The notes under the pieces were generated by a model. It saw only the letters and a program-made list of their open reading frames with translations. It made no database searches and was not told where the DNA came from. The position numbers and the translations under genes were made by a program. This document shows, in pieces, positions 7,239 to 15,606 of a DNA stretch of 64,000 nucleotides (its first letter is position 1; every line of letters begins with the position of its first letter). This DNA comes from an uncultured Prevotella sp. (GTDB taxonomy: Bacteria > Bacteroidota > Bacteroidia > Bacteroidales > Bacteroidaceae): the NCBI GenBank assembly GCA_937907705.1, contig CALCVP010000020.1, positions 1-64,000 of the forward strand. The letters run 5' to 3'.

Positions 7239-9554
7239 ATGAAAAGATTAAATGTAGTTGCGATGGCGCTGGTCAGCGCGTTAGCAGCACAAAATGCCTT
7301 GGCACAGCAAAAGGTTGACACCACTAAGATTACTCAACTTAGCGAAGTAGTGGTAAAGGCTGTGAGAGCCTCTAAAGCTTCCCCGTTTGCGGTAGCTAAT
7401 GTCAACAAAAACGAACTGCAACAGTTTGCTACAACCGGCAAGGAACTGCCTTACCTCTTTGCACGTACACCCGGTGTGCTGGCTTGGAGCGAGAATGGCG
7501 TGGGCACAGGAACCACCTACATGCGTATGCGTGGCGCTGCCGACAGCCGTATCAACGTTACGGTGGATGGTGTGCCACTCAACTCTCCTGAAGACCAATG
7601 TGTGTTTTGGGCCAATATGAACAGCTATGCTGCCTTGATGGGCAGTGTGCAGATACAGCGTGGTGTAGGTTCGTCTTCTAATGGCGACGGCGCTTTTGGC
7701 GGTTCTGTATCTTTGGCTACAGCAGCCCCTTCGCTGAAACCTTCTTTTGAACTGACAGGTTCATACGGTTCTTACAATACTTACAATGCAGGTGCCAACT
7801 TCTCGACAGGCTTGCTGTTTAACCATTTGATTTTTGACGGTGCTTACCATGAGACAGCCACTGACGGCTTTGTGGACGGCACAAGGGGCCGCTCTGGTTC
7901 TTACTATGGTGGCCTTACATGGTTAGGCAGCAACTTCCAGCTGCGCTATAAGAATATAGGCAACTTTGAGAAGACAGGTCAGGCGTGGAACTATATCTCA
8001 GGACCTACGGGCAACGAGAGCTACAAGCAGATATGGGATATGGGCTTGGGCCGCAGCAATACCTTGCTGGGCGACTACTCGGTAGACGACAACGGAAAGG
8101 TAACTTTCAGCCCATTTAAGTTCCGCGACGGCAGAGTGTGGGATCGTACCACCGACAACTTCTATCAGAATCATAATATCCTGTCTGCCGCTTGGCAGCC
8201 GTCAGACCACTGGAGCCACAATGTGGCCCTGCATTACACCTACGGTTATGGTTACTACAAAGACTTCCGCCACAACAAAGGCTTGGCAAGCAAGTTCGGT
8301 ATCAACGAATACAACGATAAAGGCAAGGAGGTAAAGACAGATGAGGTGCGCCGTAAAGGACTGACCCAAAACGCTTATGGCTTGGTGTACAACACCAACT
8401 ATAAAAACGAAGAGTGGGATGTGATAGGCGGTGTAAGCCTTCAGCAGTTCCGCGGTTCACACTGGGGCTATCTTGACTATATAGCAGATGAGCAGATAGA
8501 GAACAAGTATTTAGGCAATGGCGCATACAAATATTACGATTCAGACGCCCGTAAAGACGATTACAGTGCATTCTTGAAGGCTACCTATACATTCCTTAGT
8601 CATTGGAATGTGTTTATAGACATGCAGTACCGCTTTGTGAAATACAAGACCGATGGCCACAACGACAAGTTTGTAAAAGGTGCAGACGGACTGTATCATG
8701 CACAGCTGCTGGATGTAAACGAACATTACAACTTCTTCAATCCAAAGGCTGGTATCAGCTATACTGATGGCGGTCATAAGGTGTATGCTTCTGTGGCACT
8801 GGCCAACCGCGAGCCTGAGCGCAACAACTATACCAACAACGGCAACAATCCTTTCCCCAAGAGAGAGCAGGTTACCGACTTTGAGGCAGGTTATATGTAC
8901 AACGGCGGCGACTGGCATGTAGGTGCCAACTTCTACTATATGGACTATGACAACCAGCTGGTGCAGAACGGTCAGCTCAGTGATATAGGTGAGGCACTTA
9001 CCGTAAACGTGAAAGATTCTTACCGTATGGGTGTAGAACTTACCGCAGGATGGGCACCTCTGTCATGGTTGAGCTTAGAAGGCAACGCCGCTTTGAGCAA
9101 AAACAAGATTAAAGACTTTGACGAATATGTGTCTGGCTATGATGCCGACTGGAACGATGTAGTAAAGCATAACCACTACTCCAACTCTACTTTGGCTTAC
9201 TCGCCCAGCGCAATTTTGAACGGTTTTGCCGATTTCCACTATCAGGGTTTCAGCGCTACCTGGCACACCAACTTTGTTAGCCGTCAGTATATAGACAACT
9301 CTGAGAGCCGCTCTCGTTCACTGCCCAGCTTCTCGCAGACCGATGTAAACTTGGGCTATCTGCTCAACTTCAAGAAAGGCTTTGGCGTAAAGAGCATGAA
9401 GTTGGGTGTAGACTTCAGCAATATCTTCAACCGTCATTATGCTCCTTGTGGCTATGATTACGGCTGGTACGAAGGCGACAAGCGTGTAAACTATTTGGCT
9501 TATGTGCCCTCAGCCGGATTTACAGTGATGGGACACATTACACTCAAGTTCTGA
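7239..9554 (+). CDS. TonB-dependent outer-membrane receptor for thiamine (predicted)
   Basis: A 771-residue beta-barrel receptor: signal peptide MKRLNVVAMALVSALAAQNA, a TonB-box-like region near KITQLSEVVV, plug domain with TTYMRMRGAADSRINVTVDG and VQIQRGVGSSSNGDGAFGGS, then a long series of amphipathic strands and a C-terminal aromatic strand ending in HITLKF. No carboxypeptidase-like leader domain is present, so it is not a SusC. Its place directly under a TPP riboswitch and before pnuT and a thiamine kinase makes thiamine or a phosphate ester the likely ligand; comparable receptor-PnuT-kinase operons are known in Bacteroides. The ligand is inferred from context. Confidence 0.9.
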   Translation: MKRLNVVAMALVSALAAQNALAQQKVDTTKITQLSEVVVKAVRASKASPFAVANVNKNELQQFATTGKELPYLFARTPGVLAWSENGVGTGTTYMRMRGAADSRINVTVDGVPLNSPEDQCVFWANMNSYAALMGSVQIQRGVGSSSNGDGAFGGSVSLATAAPSLKPSFELTGSYGSYNTYNAGANFSTGLLFNHLIFDGAYHETATDGFVDGTRGRSGSYYGGLTWLGSNFQLRYKNIGNFEKTGQAWNYISGPTGNESYKQIWDMGLGRSNTLLGDYSVDDNGKVTFSPFKFRDGRVWDRTTDNFYQNHNILSAAWQPSDHWSHNVALHYTYGYGYYKDFRHNKGLASKFGINEYNDKGKEVKTDEVRRKGLTQNAYGLVYNTNYKNEEWDVIGGVSLQQFRGSHWGYLDYIADEQIENKYLGNGAYKYYDSDARKDDYSAFLKATYTFLSHWNVFIDMQYRFVKYKTDGHNDKFVKGADGLYHAQLLDVNEHYNFFNPKAGISYTDGGHKVYASVALANREPERNNYTNNGNNPFPKREQVTDFEAGYMYNGGDWHVGANFYYMDYDNQLVQNGQLSDIGEALTVNVKDSYRMGVELTAGWAPLSWLSLEGNAALSKNKIKDFDEYVSGYDADWNDVVKHNHYSNSTLAYSPSAILNGFADFHYQGFSATWHTNFVSRQYIDNSESRSRSLPSFSQTDVNLGYLLNFKKGFGVKSMKLGVDFSNIFNRHYAPCGYDYGWYEGDKRVNYLAYVPSAGFTVMGHITLKF

Positions 9555-9569
9555 TAAAACTGTTAAGAT

Positions 9570-9602
9570 GGGTGCAGACACATGCCTGCACCCGCTTTTT
9601 TG
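9570..9602 (+). terminator. Intrinsic terminator inside the thiamine operon
   Basis: GGGTGCAG (9570-9577) pairs with CTGCACCC (9586-9593) and is followed by GCTTTTTT. It lies between the receptor and pnuT, so it may reduce the amount of downstream message compared with the receptor. Confidence 0.7.
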
Positions 9603-9640
9603 CATCAATACCCCTATTTGTTCTTGTTATTGAATAGCTT

Positions 9641-10249
9641 ATGACTGATTTTCTTTTGACCCATTGGCTCGACATGCTGACCACTGTTCTTGGTCTGTTG
9701 TACATCTGGTTAGAGTATAAAGCCAGTATAGCCCTGTGGATTGTGGGCATTATCATGCCCGCTTTAGACGTATATCTCTATTGGTCGTATGGCCTTTATG
9801 GCGATGCCGGCATGGCTGTTTATTACACCGTAGCAGCTATTTATGGCTATGCTGTGTGGAAATTCGGTCGCAAGCATAATCAGGGCTCTCATGCAGAGAT
9901 GCCCATTACCCACTTCAAGAAGCGCTTGATAGTGCCCACAGCCTTGGCGTTTTTGGCGGCATGGGTGCTTACCTATTATATATTGGTTACATATACGCAG
10001 AGCACTGTGCCCGTAGCCGACTCGTTTACCAATGCCATGAGCTTTGTAGGCCTGTGGGCTCTTTCGCGCAAGTATATAGAGCAATGGATATTCTGGATAG
10101 CGGTAGATGCGGTATGTGCTTACCTCTATGTAAGCAAAGGCATACCCTTCAAGGCAGGCCTGTATGCGCTTTATGTAGTAATAGCAGTGATGGGCTACTT
10201 CAAGTGGCAGAAAATGATGCACCGGCAGCAGATTGACAGCCAGCAGTAG
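9641..10249 (+). CDS. pnuT: PnuC-family transporter, predicted thiamine uptake (PnuT)
   Basis: An inner-membrane facilitator of 202 residues with seven or so hydrophobic segments, the size of the PnuC family. The aromatic-rich N-terminal part (LGLLYIWLEYKASIALW) and the repeated YGYAVWKFG and IFWIAVDAVCAYLYVSKGIP segments are typical. PnuC proteins carry vitamin nucleosides or thiamine by facilitated diffusion, trapping them by phosphorylation inside. The neighbouring TPP riboswitch and thiamine pyrophosphokinase point to thiamine rather than nicotinamide riboside. A terminator-like hairpin separates it from the receptor (86 bp gap). Confidence 0.9.
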   Translation: MTDFLLTHWLDMLTTVLGLLYIWLEYKASIALWIVGIIMPALDVYLYWSYGLYGDAGMAVYYTVAAIYGYAVWKFGRKHNQGSHAEMPITHFKKRLIVPTALAFLAAWVLTYYILVTYTQSTVPVADSFTNAMSFVGLWALSRKYIEQWIFWIAVDAVCAYLYVSKGIPFKAGLYALYVVIAVMGYFKWQKMMHRQQIDSQQ

Positions 10250-10281
10250 TTGCCACATATTTCGTGAACAAATCAAGAAGC

Positions 10282-10944
10282 ATGACTATAATACCTGATT
10301 ACACTGCCGATTTTCGCCCGGAAGCAGTTATCTTGGCCAATGGTGATTTCCCTACACATGAGGTGCCTTTGGCAGTATTGCACACTGCCGCTTACCTCTG
10401 CTGCTGCGATGGAGCCTTTGAAGAGTTGCTCGCACATGGCATAGTGCCTGATGCTGTAGTGGGCGATGGCGATTCTCTGTCGCCACAGCTCAAGCTGCGC
10501 TGTCAAGCCATTTACCATCAGATAGACGAGCAAGACTATAACGACTTGACCAAAGCCACCCTTTTCTGCCGCAGCAAGGGCTTTACACAGATAGCCTATT
10601 TAGGAGCTACCGGCAAGCGGGAAGACCATGCGTTGGGCAACATCTCGCTGCTTTCCACTTATCATGAGACGTTTGGCTTGCAACCGGTTATGCTCACAGA
10701 CTATGGCTCCTTTGTAGCGATGCACGGCAATTGCAGTTTGGCAACCTTTCCACATCAACAGGTAAGCATCTTTAATCTGTCGTGCAAGCACCTTGACAGC
10801 CAAGGATTGCGTTGGCCGTCTTACCCCTTTAGTGCCTTATGGCAGGGCACACTCAATGAGGCCATTGGTACGACAATAAGTTTTGAGGCGGATGGCAGCA
10901 TGCTCATTTACCGTACTTACGGTGCTAAAGTAAGTACAAAATAA
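10282..10944 (+). CDS. Thiamine pyrophosphokinase
   Basis: Converts thiamine plus ATP to thiamine diphosphate, trapping imported thiamine. The catalytic-domain signature is clear: VVGDGDSLSPQ, QDYNDLTKATLFC and YLGATGKREDHALGNISLL, then a beta-rich C-terminal thiamine-binding half. The ATG at 10282 gives 220 residues; an in-frame GTG at 10264 would add six residues. It is the last gene of the riboswitch-controlled operon, 32 bp after pnuT, and is followed by a strong terminator. This gene matches the tnr3 position in Bacteroides omr1-pnuT-tnr3 loci. Confidence 0.93.
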   Translation: MTIIPDYTADFRPEAVILANGDFPTHEVPLAVLHTAAYLCCCDGAFEELLAHGIVPDAVVGDGDSLSPQLKLRCQAIYHQIDEQDYNDLTKATLFCRSKGFTQIAYLGATGKREDHALGNISLLSTYHETFGLQPVMLTDYGSFVAMHGNCSLATFPHQQVSIFNLSCKHLDSQGLRWPSYPFSALWQGTLNEAIGTTISFEADGSMLIYRTYGAKVSTK

Positions 10945-10947
10945 CCG

Positions 10948-10998
10948 ACACGAGTAAGCAAAAGACTTGCAATGCTTCTGTTTACTCGTGTTTCTTTT
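10948..10998 (+). terminator. Terminator of the thiamine operon
   Basis: ACACGAGTAA (10948-10957) and TTACTCGTGT (10982-10991) form a perfect 10-bp stem, followed by TTCTTTTGTT. It starts four bases after the stop codon of the kinase. Confidence 0.75.
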
Positions 10999-11127
10999 GT
11001 TGCAAGACATTAGCTTTTAGGCAGATGGAAAAATCATTTTGAAAAGTAGAAGTTACAAAACGAAAGTCTTGCATGCTATTTTTCATTCTACCTTAATACA
11101 AACTCCTATTTTAGCTTTGCTTTTATT

Positions 11128-11157
11128 TTGATTTTCAATGCCTGTGCAGTAACTTTG
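11128..11157 (+). promoter_or_regulatory. lctP: Promoter upstream of the lactate permease
   Basis: TTG (11128-11130), 19-base spacer, TAACTTTG (11150-11157) fit the Bacteroidetes consensus. It would produce a leader of about 160 bases before ATG 11326. A second TTG-N20-TAACTTTA at 11289-11319 is so close to the start codon that it would give a leaderless message. Confidence 0.5.
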
Positions 11158-11277
11158 CAATCAAGAATGGCTATACTTCTCAGCTTGATGCAGTAACTTT
11201 CTTTTAGGAGCGATGGCAGCACTGACGAAGGTCGTTGCCTATCTTTAGGCAGACAGACGGAAGCCTTACGGAAAGAA
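11146..11277 (+). repeat. Array F: weak 22-bp periodic region
   Basis: GCAGTAACTTT occurs at 11146 and again at 11190, exactly 44 bp (two units) apart. Between and after them, segments such as TGGCTATACTTCTCAG, GATGGCAGCACTGACG and GTTGCCTATCTTTAGGCA fall in the same 22-bp register and resemble units of the other arrays. The match is poorer than at the other five sites, so this may be a decayed member. It lies in the leader of the lactate permease gene and overlaps the candidate promoter. Confidence 0.4.
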
Positions 11278-11325
11278 ATACAGTACGCTTGTTTTGACAC
11301 TTATATAATACTAACTTTACACAAT

Positions 11326-12855
11326 ATGAACATACTATTAGCACTCCTGCCTATTGCCTTGTTGGTTGTTCTTATGACGATATTGAAGCAACCGGGCGAT
11401 AGAAGCAGCTTGATTACTTTGGTTTTTACGGCATTGATAGCCGTGTTGGGATTTCACATGTCCATACATGATATGGGCTTTACATTCCTTTACGGTGCAT
11501 TAAAGGCCATATCGCCCATCCTTATCATTATATTAATGGCCATCTTTAGCTATAATACGCTGCTGCACACAGGCAAGATGGAGGTGATAAAAGAGCAATT
11601 TTCCAACATCTCGACCGACTGCAGCATACAAGTCTTGCTGCTGACATGGGGCTTTGGCGGACTGCTTGAAGCCATGGCTGGCTTTGGCACGGCAGTAGCT
11701 ATACCTGCTGCCATACTGATTAGCTTGGGGTACAAGCCTGTGTTTGCCGCTGTAGTATGCCTGATTGCCAACAGTGTGGCCACGGCTTTCGGTGCCGTAG
11801 GCACACCGGTGCTGGTATTGGCAGGCGAAACAGGGCTGCCTATCAATATGTTGAGTGCCAATGTAGTAACGCAGTTGGCCCCCTTGATGTTTGTCATTCC
11901 GTTTATTATCGTCTATATGGCAGACAGCCGCAGGCAGGCTTTGCTCAAGAATATACTGCTCTCTGCCACGGTAGGTGGTGTGTCGTTGGTGGGTCAATAC
12001 CTTTCGGCGAAATACATGGGAGCAGAGTCACCGGCCATTATCGGCAGCTTGCTGTCTATTATAGTTATCGTGTCGGCAGCCAGAATACTGAAAGACATGG
12101 ACGAACTGAGAGACAAGGTATCTGTCAATGATATCAACAAGAAGCCCCACAAGCCTTCTTTCTTGCAGCTGCTCAATGCCTGGAGCGTGTATCTGCTTAT
12201 CTTGCTGCTGGTAGTTGTTACCAGTCCGTTGTTTCCTGCGGTGCGCAATGCCCTCAACAGTGTATGCGTAACTACCATCCATTTCCCTGTAGAGGGCATC
12301 AAGCCCTATACAATCCATTGGCTTACCCATGCAGGGCTGCTGCTCTTCTTGGGCACATTCATTGGCGGATTGCTGCAAGGCGCATCTGCCAAAGGTCTGC
12401 TGTGCATCCTTGGCAACACTGCCAAGCAGCTGAAAGCCACCATCATTACCGTTACGTGTCTGGTAGGTTTCTCTTCCATCATGGACTATGCGGGCATGAT
12501 AACCGTGCTGGCAGGCGGCTTGGCAGCAGCCACAGGACAGCTTTATCCGTTGTTTGCACCCCTTGTAGGCGGTATAGGTACCTTCATAACAGGTAGCGAT
12601 ACCTCGGCTAACATATTGTTTGGAAAGATGCAAGCCACAGTAGCCGGGCATATAGGAGCATCGCCAGACCTGCTGTCGGCAGCCAATACCGTAGGTGCTA
12701 CGGGCGGAAAGATTATATCGCCACAGAGTATAGCCATAGCCACTTCAGCCTGCAAGTTGCAGGGTAAGGAAGGAAACATATTGAAAGCCTCTGTTCCTTA
12801 CGCTTTGCTTTATATCGTAGTGGCAGGTCTTATGGCCTATTTCATTGGCCGATAG
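11326..12855 (+). CDS. lctP: L-lactate permease (LctP family)
   Basis: Inner-membrane lactate:proton symporter of 509 residues with 12 or more hydrophobic segments. Family-typical stretches are LKAISPILIIILMAIFSYNT, GFGGLLEAMAGFGTAVAIPA, IANSVATAFGAVGTPV and, near the end, GGIGTFITGSDTSANILFG with GATGGKIISPQSIAIA. It is monocistronic: a strong terminator of the thiamine operon precedes it and a long hairpin follows it. In a fermenting gut bacterium the direction of flux may be export or import. No lactate dehydrogenase is nearby, so substrate choice (lactate or glycolate) rests on family only. Confidence 0.93.
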   Translation: MNILLALLPIALLVVLMTILKQPGDRSSLITLVFTALIAVLGFHMSIHDMGFTFLYGALKAISPILIIILMAIFSYNTLLHTGKMEVIKEQFSNISTDCSIQVLLLTWGFGGLLEAMAGFGTAVAIPAAILISLGYKPVFAAVVCLIANSVATAFGAVGTPVLVLAGETGLPINMLSANVVTQLAPLMFVIPFIIVYMADSRRQALLKNILLSATVGGVSLVGQYLSAKYMGAESPAIIGSLLSIIVIVSAARILKDMDELRDKVSVNDINKKPHKPSFLQLLNAWSVYLLILLLVVVTSPLFPAVRNALNSVCVTTIHFPVEGIKPYTIHWLTHAGLLLFLGTFIGGLLQGASAKGLLCILGNTAKQLKATIITVTCLVGFSSIMDYAGMITVLAGGLAAATGQLYPLFAPLVGGIGTFITGSDTSANILFGKMQATVAGHIGASPDLLSAANTVGATGGKIISPQSIAIATSACKLQGKEGNILKASVPYALLYIVVAGLMAYFIGR

Positions 12856-12878
12856 TCTGCTTGCAAGCAGCATAATAC

Positions 12879-12933
12879 AATAAAGGCAAGAAACGTGAGA
12901 AGCACATCTGCTCTTCTGTTTCTTGCCTTTATT
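12879..12933. terminator. Bidirectional terminator between lctP and cmk
   Basis: AATAAAGGCAAGAAAC (12879-12894) and GTTTCTTGCCTTTATT (12918-12933) form a perfect 16-bp stem, A-rich on one side and T-rich on the other. It lies between two convergent genes and can serve both. Confidence 0.75.
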
Positions 12934-12977
12934 GGGTTGATACCTTCCGGTAGGTCAAGTTGTATATACGCTTTGTC

Positions 12978-13673
12978 TTATGCTTTTGTCACAGCCTGAT
13001 TAAACTGTTCCGTCAGCCAAGCCTTCTGCTCGGCAATAGTCATGTGGCTGTTGTCCAACTCTATGGCATCGTCAGCTTTGCGTAGCGGCGACACTTCACG
13101 GTGAGAATCGATATAGTCGCGTTGCTCCACATTCTTCAGTATATCGTTATAGTCGGCTGGCATGCCCTTTGCTTTCAGCTCATCAAAGCGCCGTTGCGCA
13201 CGCACTTCAGCCGAAGCGGTAACAAAAATCTTCAGTTCAGCATCAGGAAATACCACTGTCCCAATGTCGCGGCCATCCATCACAATGCCCTTTTCCTTGC
13301 CCATGCGCTGCTGCTGGGCTACCAATGCTTCGCGCACAAAAGGCAAAGCCGCTATGGGACTGACATGAGCAGACACCTCCATAGAGCGTATTTCCTTTTC
13401 CACTAATTGCCCGTTGAGATAAGTGTCGGGTCTGCCTGTTTCTGCATTGAATTGAAACGAGATATGAATGTCTTCCATATGGGCTTGCAGTTCTGCCGTG
13501 TTGATGTTGCCGTTTGCGTCAAACCATCCCTTGCGCAGTGCGTATAAGGTTACAGAACGGTACATGGCTCCCGTGTCAACATAGACATAGCCCACCTCAC
13601 GAGCCAAGTCTTTAGCCATGGTACTCTTGCCACATGAAGAATAACCGTCAATGGCTATCGTAATTTTTTTCAT
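12978..13673 (-). CDS. cmk: Cytidylate kinase
   Basis: Phosphorylates CMP and dCMP. The P-loop IAIDGYSSCGKSTMAKDLA is at the N-terminus, followed by GYVYVDTGAMYRSVTLYAL and the later GIVMDGRDIGTVVFPDAELK and RREVSPL-like SHREVSPLRKADDAIELDNS, all standard Cmk signatures. Length (231 residues) is normal. It follows porQ by 26 bp on the same strand and is probably cotranscribed with it, an arrangement I recall from other Bacteroidales. Confidence 0.97.
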   Translation of the reverse strand: MKKITIAIDGYSSCGKSTMAKDLAREVGYVYVDTGAMYRSVTLYALRKGWFDANGNINTAELQAHMEDIHISFQFNAETGRPDTYLNGQLVEKEIRSMEVSAHVSPIAALPFVREALVAQQQRMGKEKGIVMDGRDIGTVVFPDAELKIFVTASAEVRAQRRFDELKAKGMPADYNDILKNVEQRDYIDSHREVSPLRKADDAIELDNSHMTIAEQKAWLTEQFNQAVTKA

Positions 13674-13699
13674 GCTGTTATGTATTTTTTCTTGTTGTT

Positions 13700-14647
13700 T
13701 TATAGTGTATATCCTACGTTAACCAGCAGCGAGTGGGAGGATACATGGTATTTGCCGTAGCCCACTTGCAGCTTGAACCGTTCCAACTGGATGCCTCCGC
13801 CAAATGAAAGTCCTGCCCCATGAGAGGTCATGGTGTCTTCCTCACCAGTCATTTCCATCTCTTTGGAGCGGCGGAAATTGTAGCCGGCAGCCACATATAT
13901 TTGGTCGGATAATATAATATCGGCGCCCAATACCAAGTGATTGGTAAAGCGATAGTTCCAGTGGTTCAGGTCAACTAAAGTGGCTGATACGCGGAAAGGC
14001 AGTGCATCAAAGCGCTTGCTTACACCCGCTTGCAAGTCGAGAGGCATCTTTTCGTATTGTTCATCGTATGCCTTTATCTGCCCGCCAAGGTTTTTTGCCA
14101 CTACTGATACAGACCATTCGCGGTCAGGGTCATAGTAGTTGAGACCTAAGTCGATGCCAACGCCCATAGAACTGTAGTCTCCTATGTATGAGGCTACAAT
14201 CTTTGCAGTAATACCTCCTACCAACTTGTCTGCCAACATGTAGCTAAATGCGCCTCCGATAGCAATGTCTTTGGCTGAAAACTCGCCGGTTTGCACATTG
14301 TTTTCATCCATCTGCTTCATGGTTCCATAGTTCATGAGTTGCGCCATCACAGCCCATGAAGCCTTTTCTTTTACAATCTGATTGTAGGAAGCACTCAGGT
14401 TCAGTGCCCCTTCCATATAGGTCATACAGTTAAAGTTAACTGTTTTGTTGCTTACAGAAGCCAAGAGGGCAGGGTTTTGAAACGTTAATGAAGGGTCATC
14501 CTCTATCAACGTAATGTTATCACCGCCCAATGCGGCAGTATGAGCACTGACAGGGAGCCGCAAGAAGTTATATTCTGTTTGGCTCTCCTGAGCCTTTATC
14601 ACCGCCGAAAAAAGCAGCATAAGAAGCAAAAAAGCAGTTTTTTTCAT
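13700..14647 (-). CDS. porQ: Type IX secretion system protein PorQ-like outer-membrane protein
   Basis: A 315-residue outer-membrane beta-barrel: signal peptide MKKTAFLLLMLLFSAVIKAQ, then FLRLPVSAHTAALGGDNITL and DDPSLTFQNPALLASVSNKT, the PorQ/PorV-like head, and a series of amphipathic strands ending in LLVNVGYTL. PorQ takes part in the attachment complex of the type IX secretion system, which exports proteins with C-terminal sorting domains. The BspA-like and the 34-kb hypothetical proteins here have Bacteroidales-type C-terminal tails that could be cargo. It is upstream of cmk in a two-gene operon and divergent from the TonB-like gene. Confidence 0.82.
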   Translation of the reverse strand: MKKTAFLLLMLLFSAVIKAQESQTEYNFLRLPVSAHTAALGGDNITLIEDDPSLTFQNPALLASVSNKTVNFNCMTYMEGALNLSASYNQIVKEKASWAVMAQLMNYGTMKQMDENNVQTGEFSAKDIAIGGAFSYMLADKLVGGITAKIVASYIGDYSSMGVGIDLGLNYYDPDREWSVSVVAKNLGGQIKAYDEQYEKMPLDLQAGVSKRFDALPFRVSATLVDLNHWNYRFTNHLVLGADIILSDQIYVAAGYNFRRSKEMEMTGEEDTMTSHGAGLSFGGGIQLERFKLQVGYGKYHVSSHSLLVNVGYTL

Positions 14648-14667
14648 TTATTTCTGTTATTTTACCA

Positions 14668-14675
14668 CAAAGATA
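14668..14675 (-). promoter_or_regulatory. Possible -7 element of porQ
   Basis: Minus-strand TATCTTTG (plus 14668-14675) matches TAnnTTTG 21 bp upstream of the porQ start. No TTG is seen at the right distance, so the call is tentative. On the plus strand TAATTTTG at 14699-14706 could similarly serve the TonB-like gene at 14785. Confidence 0.4.
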
Positions 14676-14784
14676 CACCTTTTTTCAAATATCTAAGTTA
14701 ATTTTGTAGCATGAAAATAAGGTGGCTTGTACACTATTCTTTTTAATAACGTAAAAATCAAAAGATTAGTGTATAAGACCCCAA

Positions 14785-15549
14785 ATGATTAATAACACAA
14801 GTGATAAAGTGGAGGTAAAGAAATCGTATAAAGCCGACTTGGAGCATCATCGGCTGCCAGCCTTCCTGTTGGGGCTGGTTGTTGTGCTTACACTATTTCT
14901 CGTTGCATTGGAGTATACCACGCATCCTGATGACGGCAACTCAGGAGACAGCTTGATGGACGATATGGCACAAGACATAGAAATGATGCCTGCCATGCAG
15001 CAAAAAGACATGATTGCCGCTGCTCCCACTGCCGCCGCTAAGGGTGCTACGCCTAAGATAAACAAAGTAGATCACGAAACCATAGAGACAGAAGCTGACA
15101 AATTGGGTAACAATCCTGATGCAACAACCAACAGTAATGGCAACAATGTCAACGGCAATGCAGAGGCTGCGGCAGATGATGACAGCAATCAGACAACGGC
15201 ATTGTCGCCTGTTGCGGTAGACGAAGACGACAATGTGCTCAACTTTAGAGTAGTGCAGAAGTTGCCTGAATTTCCTGGTGGCATGGTAGAATTTATGAAG
15301 TGGCTCACCAAAAACCTGCAATATCCGGAACTGGCAAAGCAGCAGAATATCAAAGGCAAAGTGGTAGTGGCTTTCATTATCAATAAAGACGGGTCCATAT
15401 CCAACTGCAAAGTAACTACTTCCGTTAGTCCGGAGCTTGACAGAGAGGCATTGCGAATCTTGCGTATCATGCCGAAATGGAAGCCCGGTGAGGAGCACGG
15501 AAAACCTTGCCGCACTTATTTTGCTATACCTATCAACTTCATGTTGTAG
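14785..15549 (+). CDS. TonB-family energy transducer
   Basis: A 254-residue protein with a short cytoplasmic head, one membrane helix (LPAFLLGLVVVLTLFLVALE), a long Asn/Ala/Asp-rich periplasmic linker (about residues 50-160) and a C-terminal TonB domain with FPGGMVEFMKWLTKNLQYPE, GKVVVAFIINKDGSISNC and ALRILRIMPKWKPG. The YP(E) and W.PG motifs are hallmark features. It would link the inner-membrane proton-driven ExbB/ExbD engine to outer-membrane receptors such as those at 7.2 and 29.3 kb. It lacks the Pro-rich linker of classical TonB, which is common in Bacteroidetes. Its partner genes exbB/exbD are not adjacent; an ExbB-type protein lies at 63 kb. Confidence 0.9.
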   Translation: MINNTSDKVEVKKSYKADLEHHRLPAFLLGLVVVLTLFLVALEYTTHPDDGNSGDSLMDDMAQDIEMMPAMQQKDMIAAAPTAAAKGATPKINKVDHETIETEADKLGNNPDATTNSNGNNVNGNAEAAADDDSNQTTALSPVAVDEDDNVLNFRVVQKLPEFPGGMVEFMKWLTKNLQYPELAKQQNIKGKVVVAFIINKDGSISNCKVTTSVSPELDREALRILRIMPKWKPGEEHGKPCRTYFAIPINFML

Positions 15550-15606
15550 GGCGTTGTGCCTTTTTGAAAGGCTCATATATGTAAACAAACAAAAACCTAA
15601 AATACT

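Noticed and set aside
11289..11319. Promoter directly before lctP (TTG-N20-TAACTTTA)
   Set aside because: It would place the transcription start on the start codon, and the last base of the -7 box deviates. The promoter at 11128-11157 is preferred.
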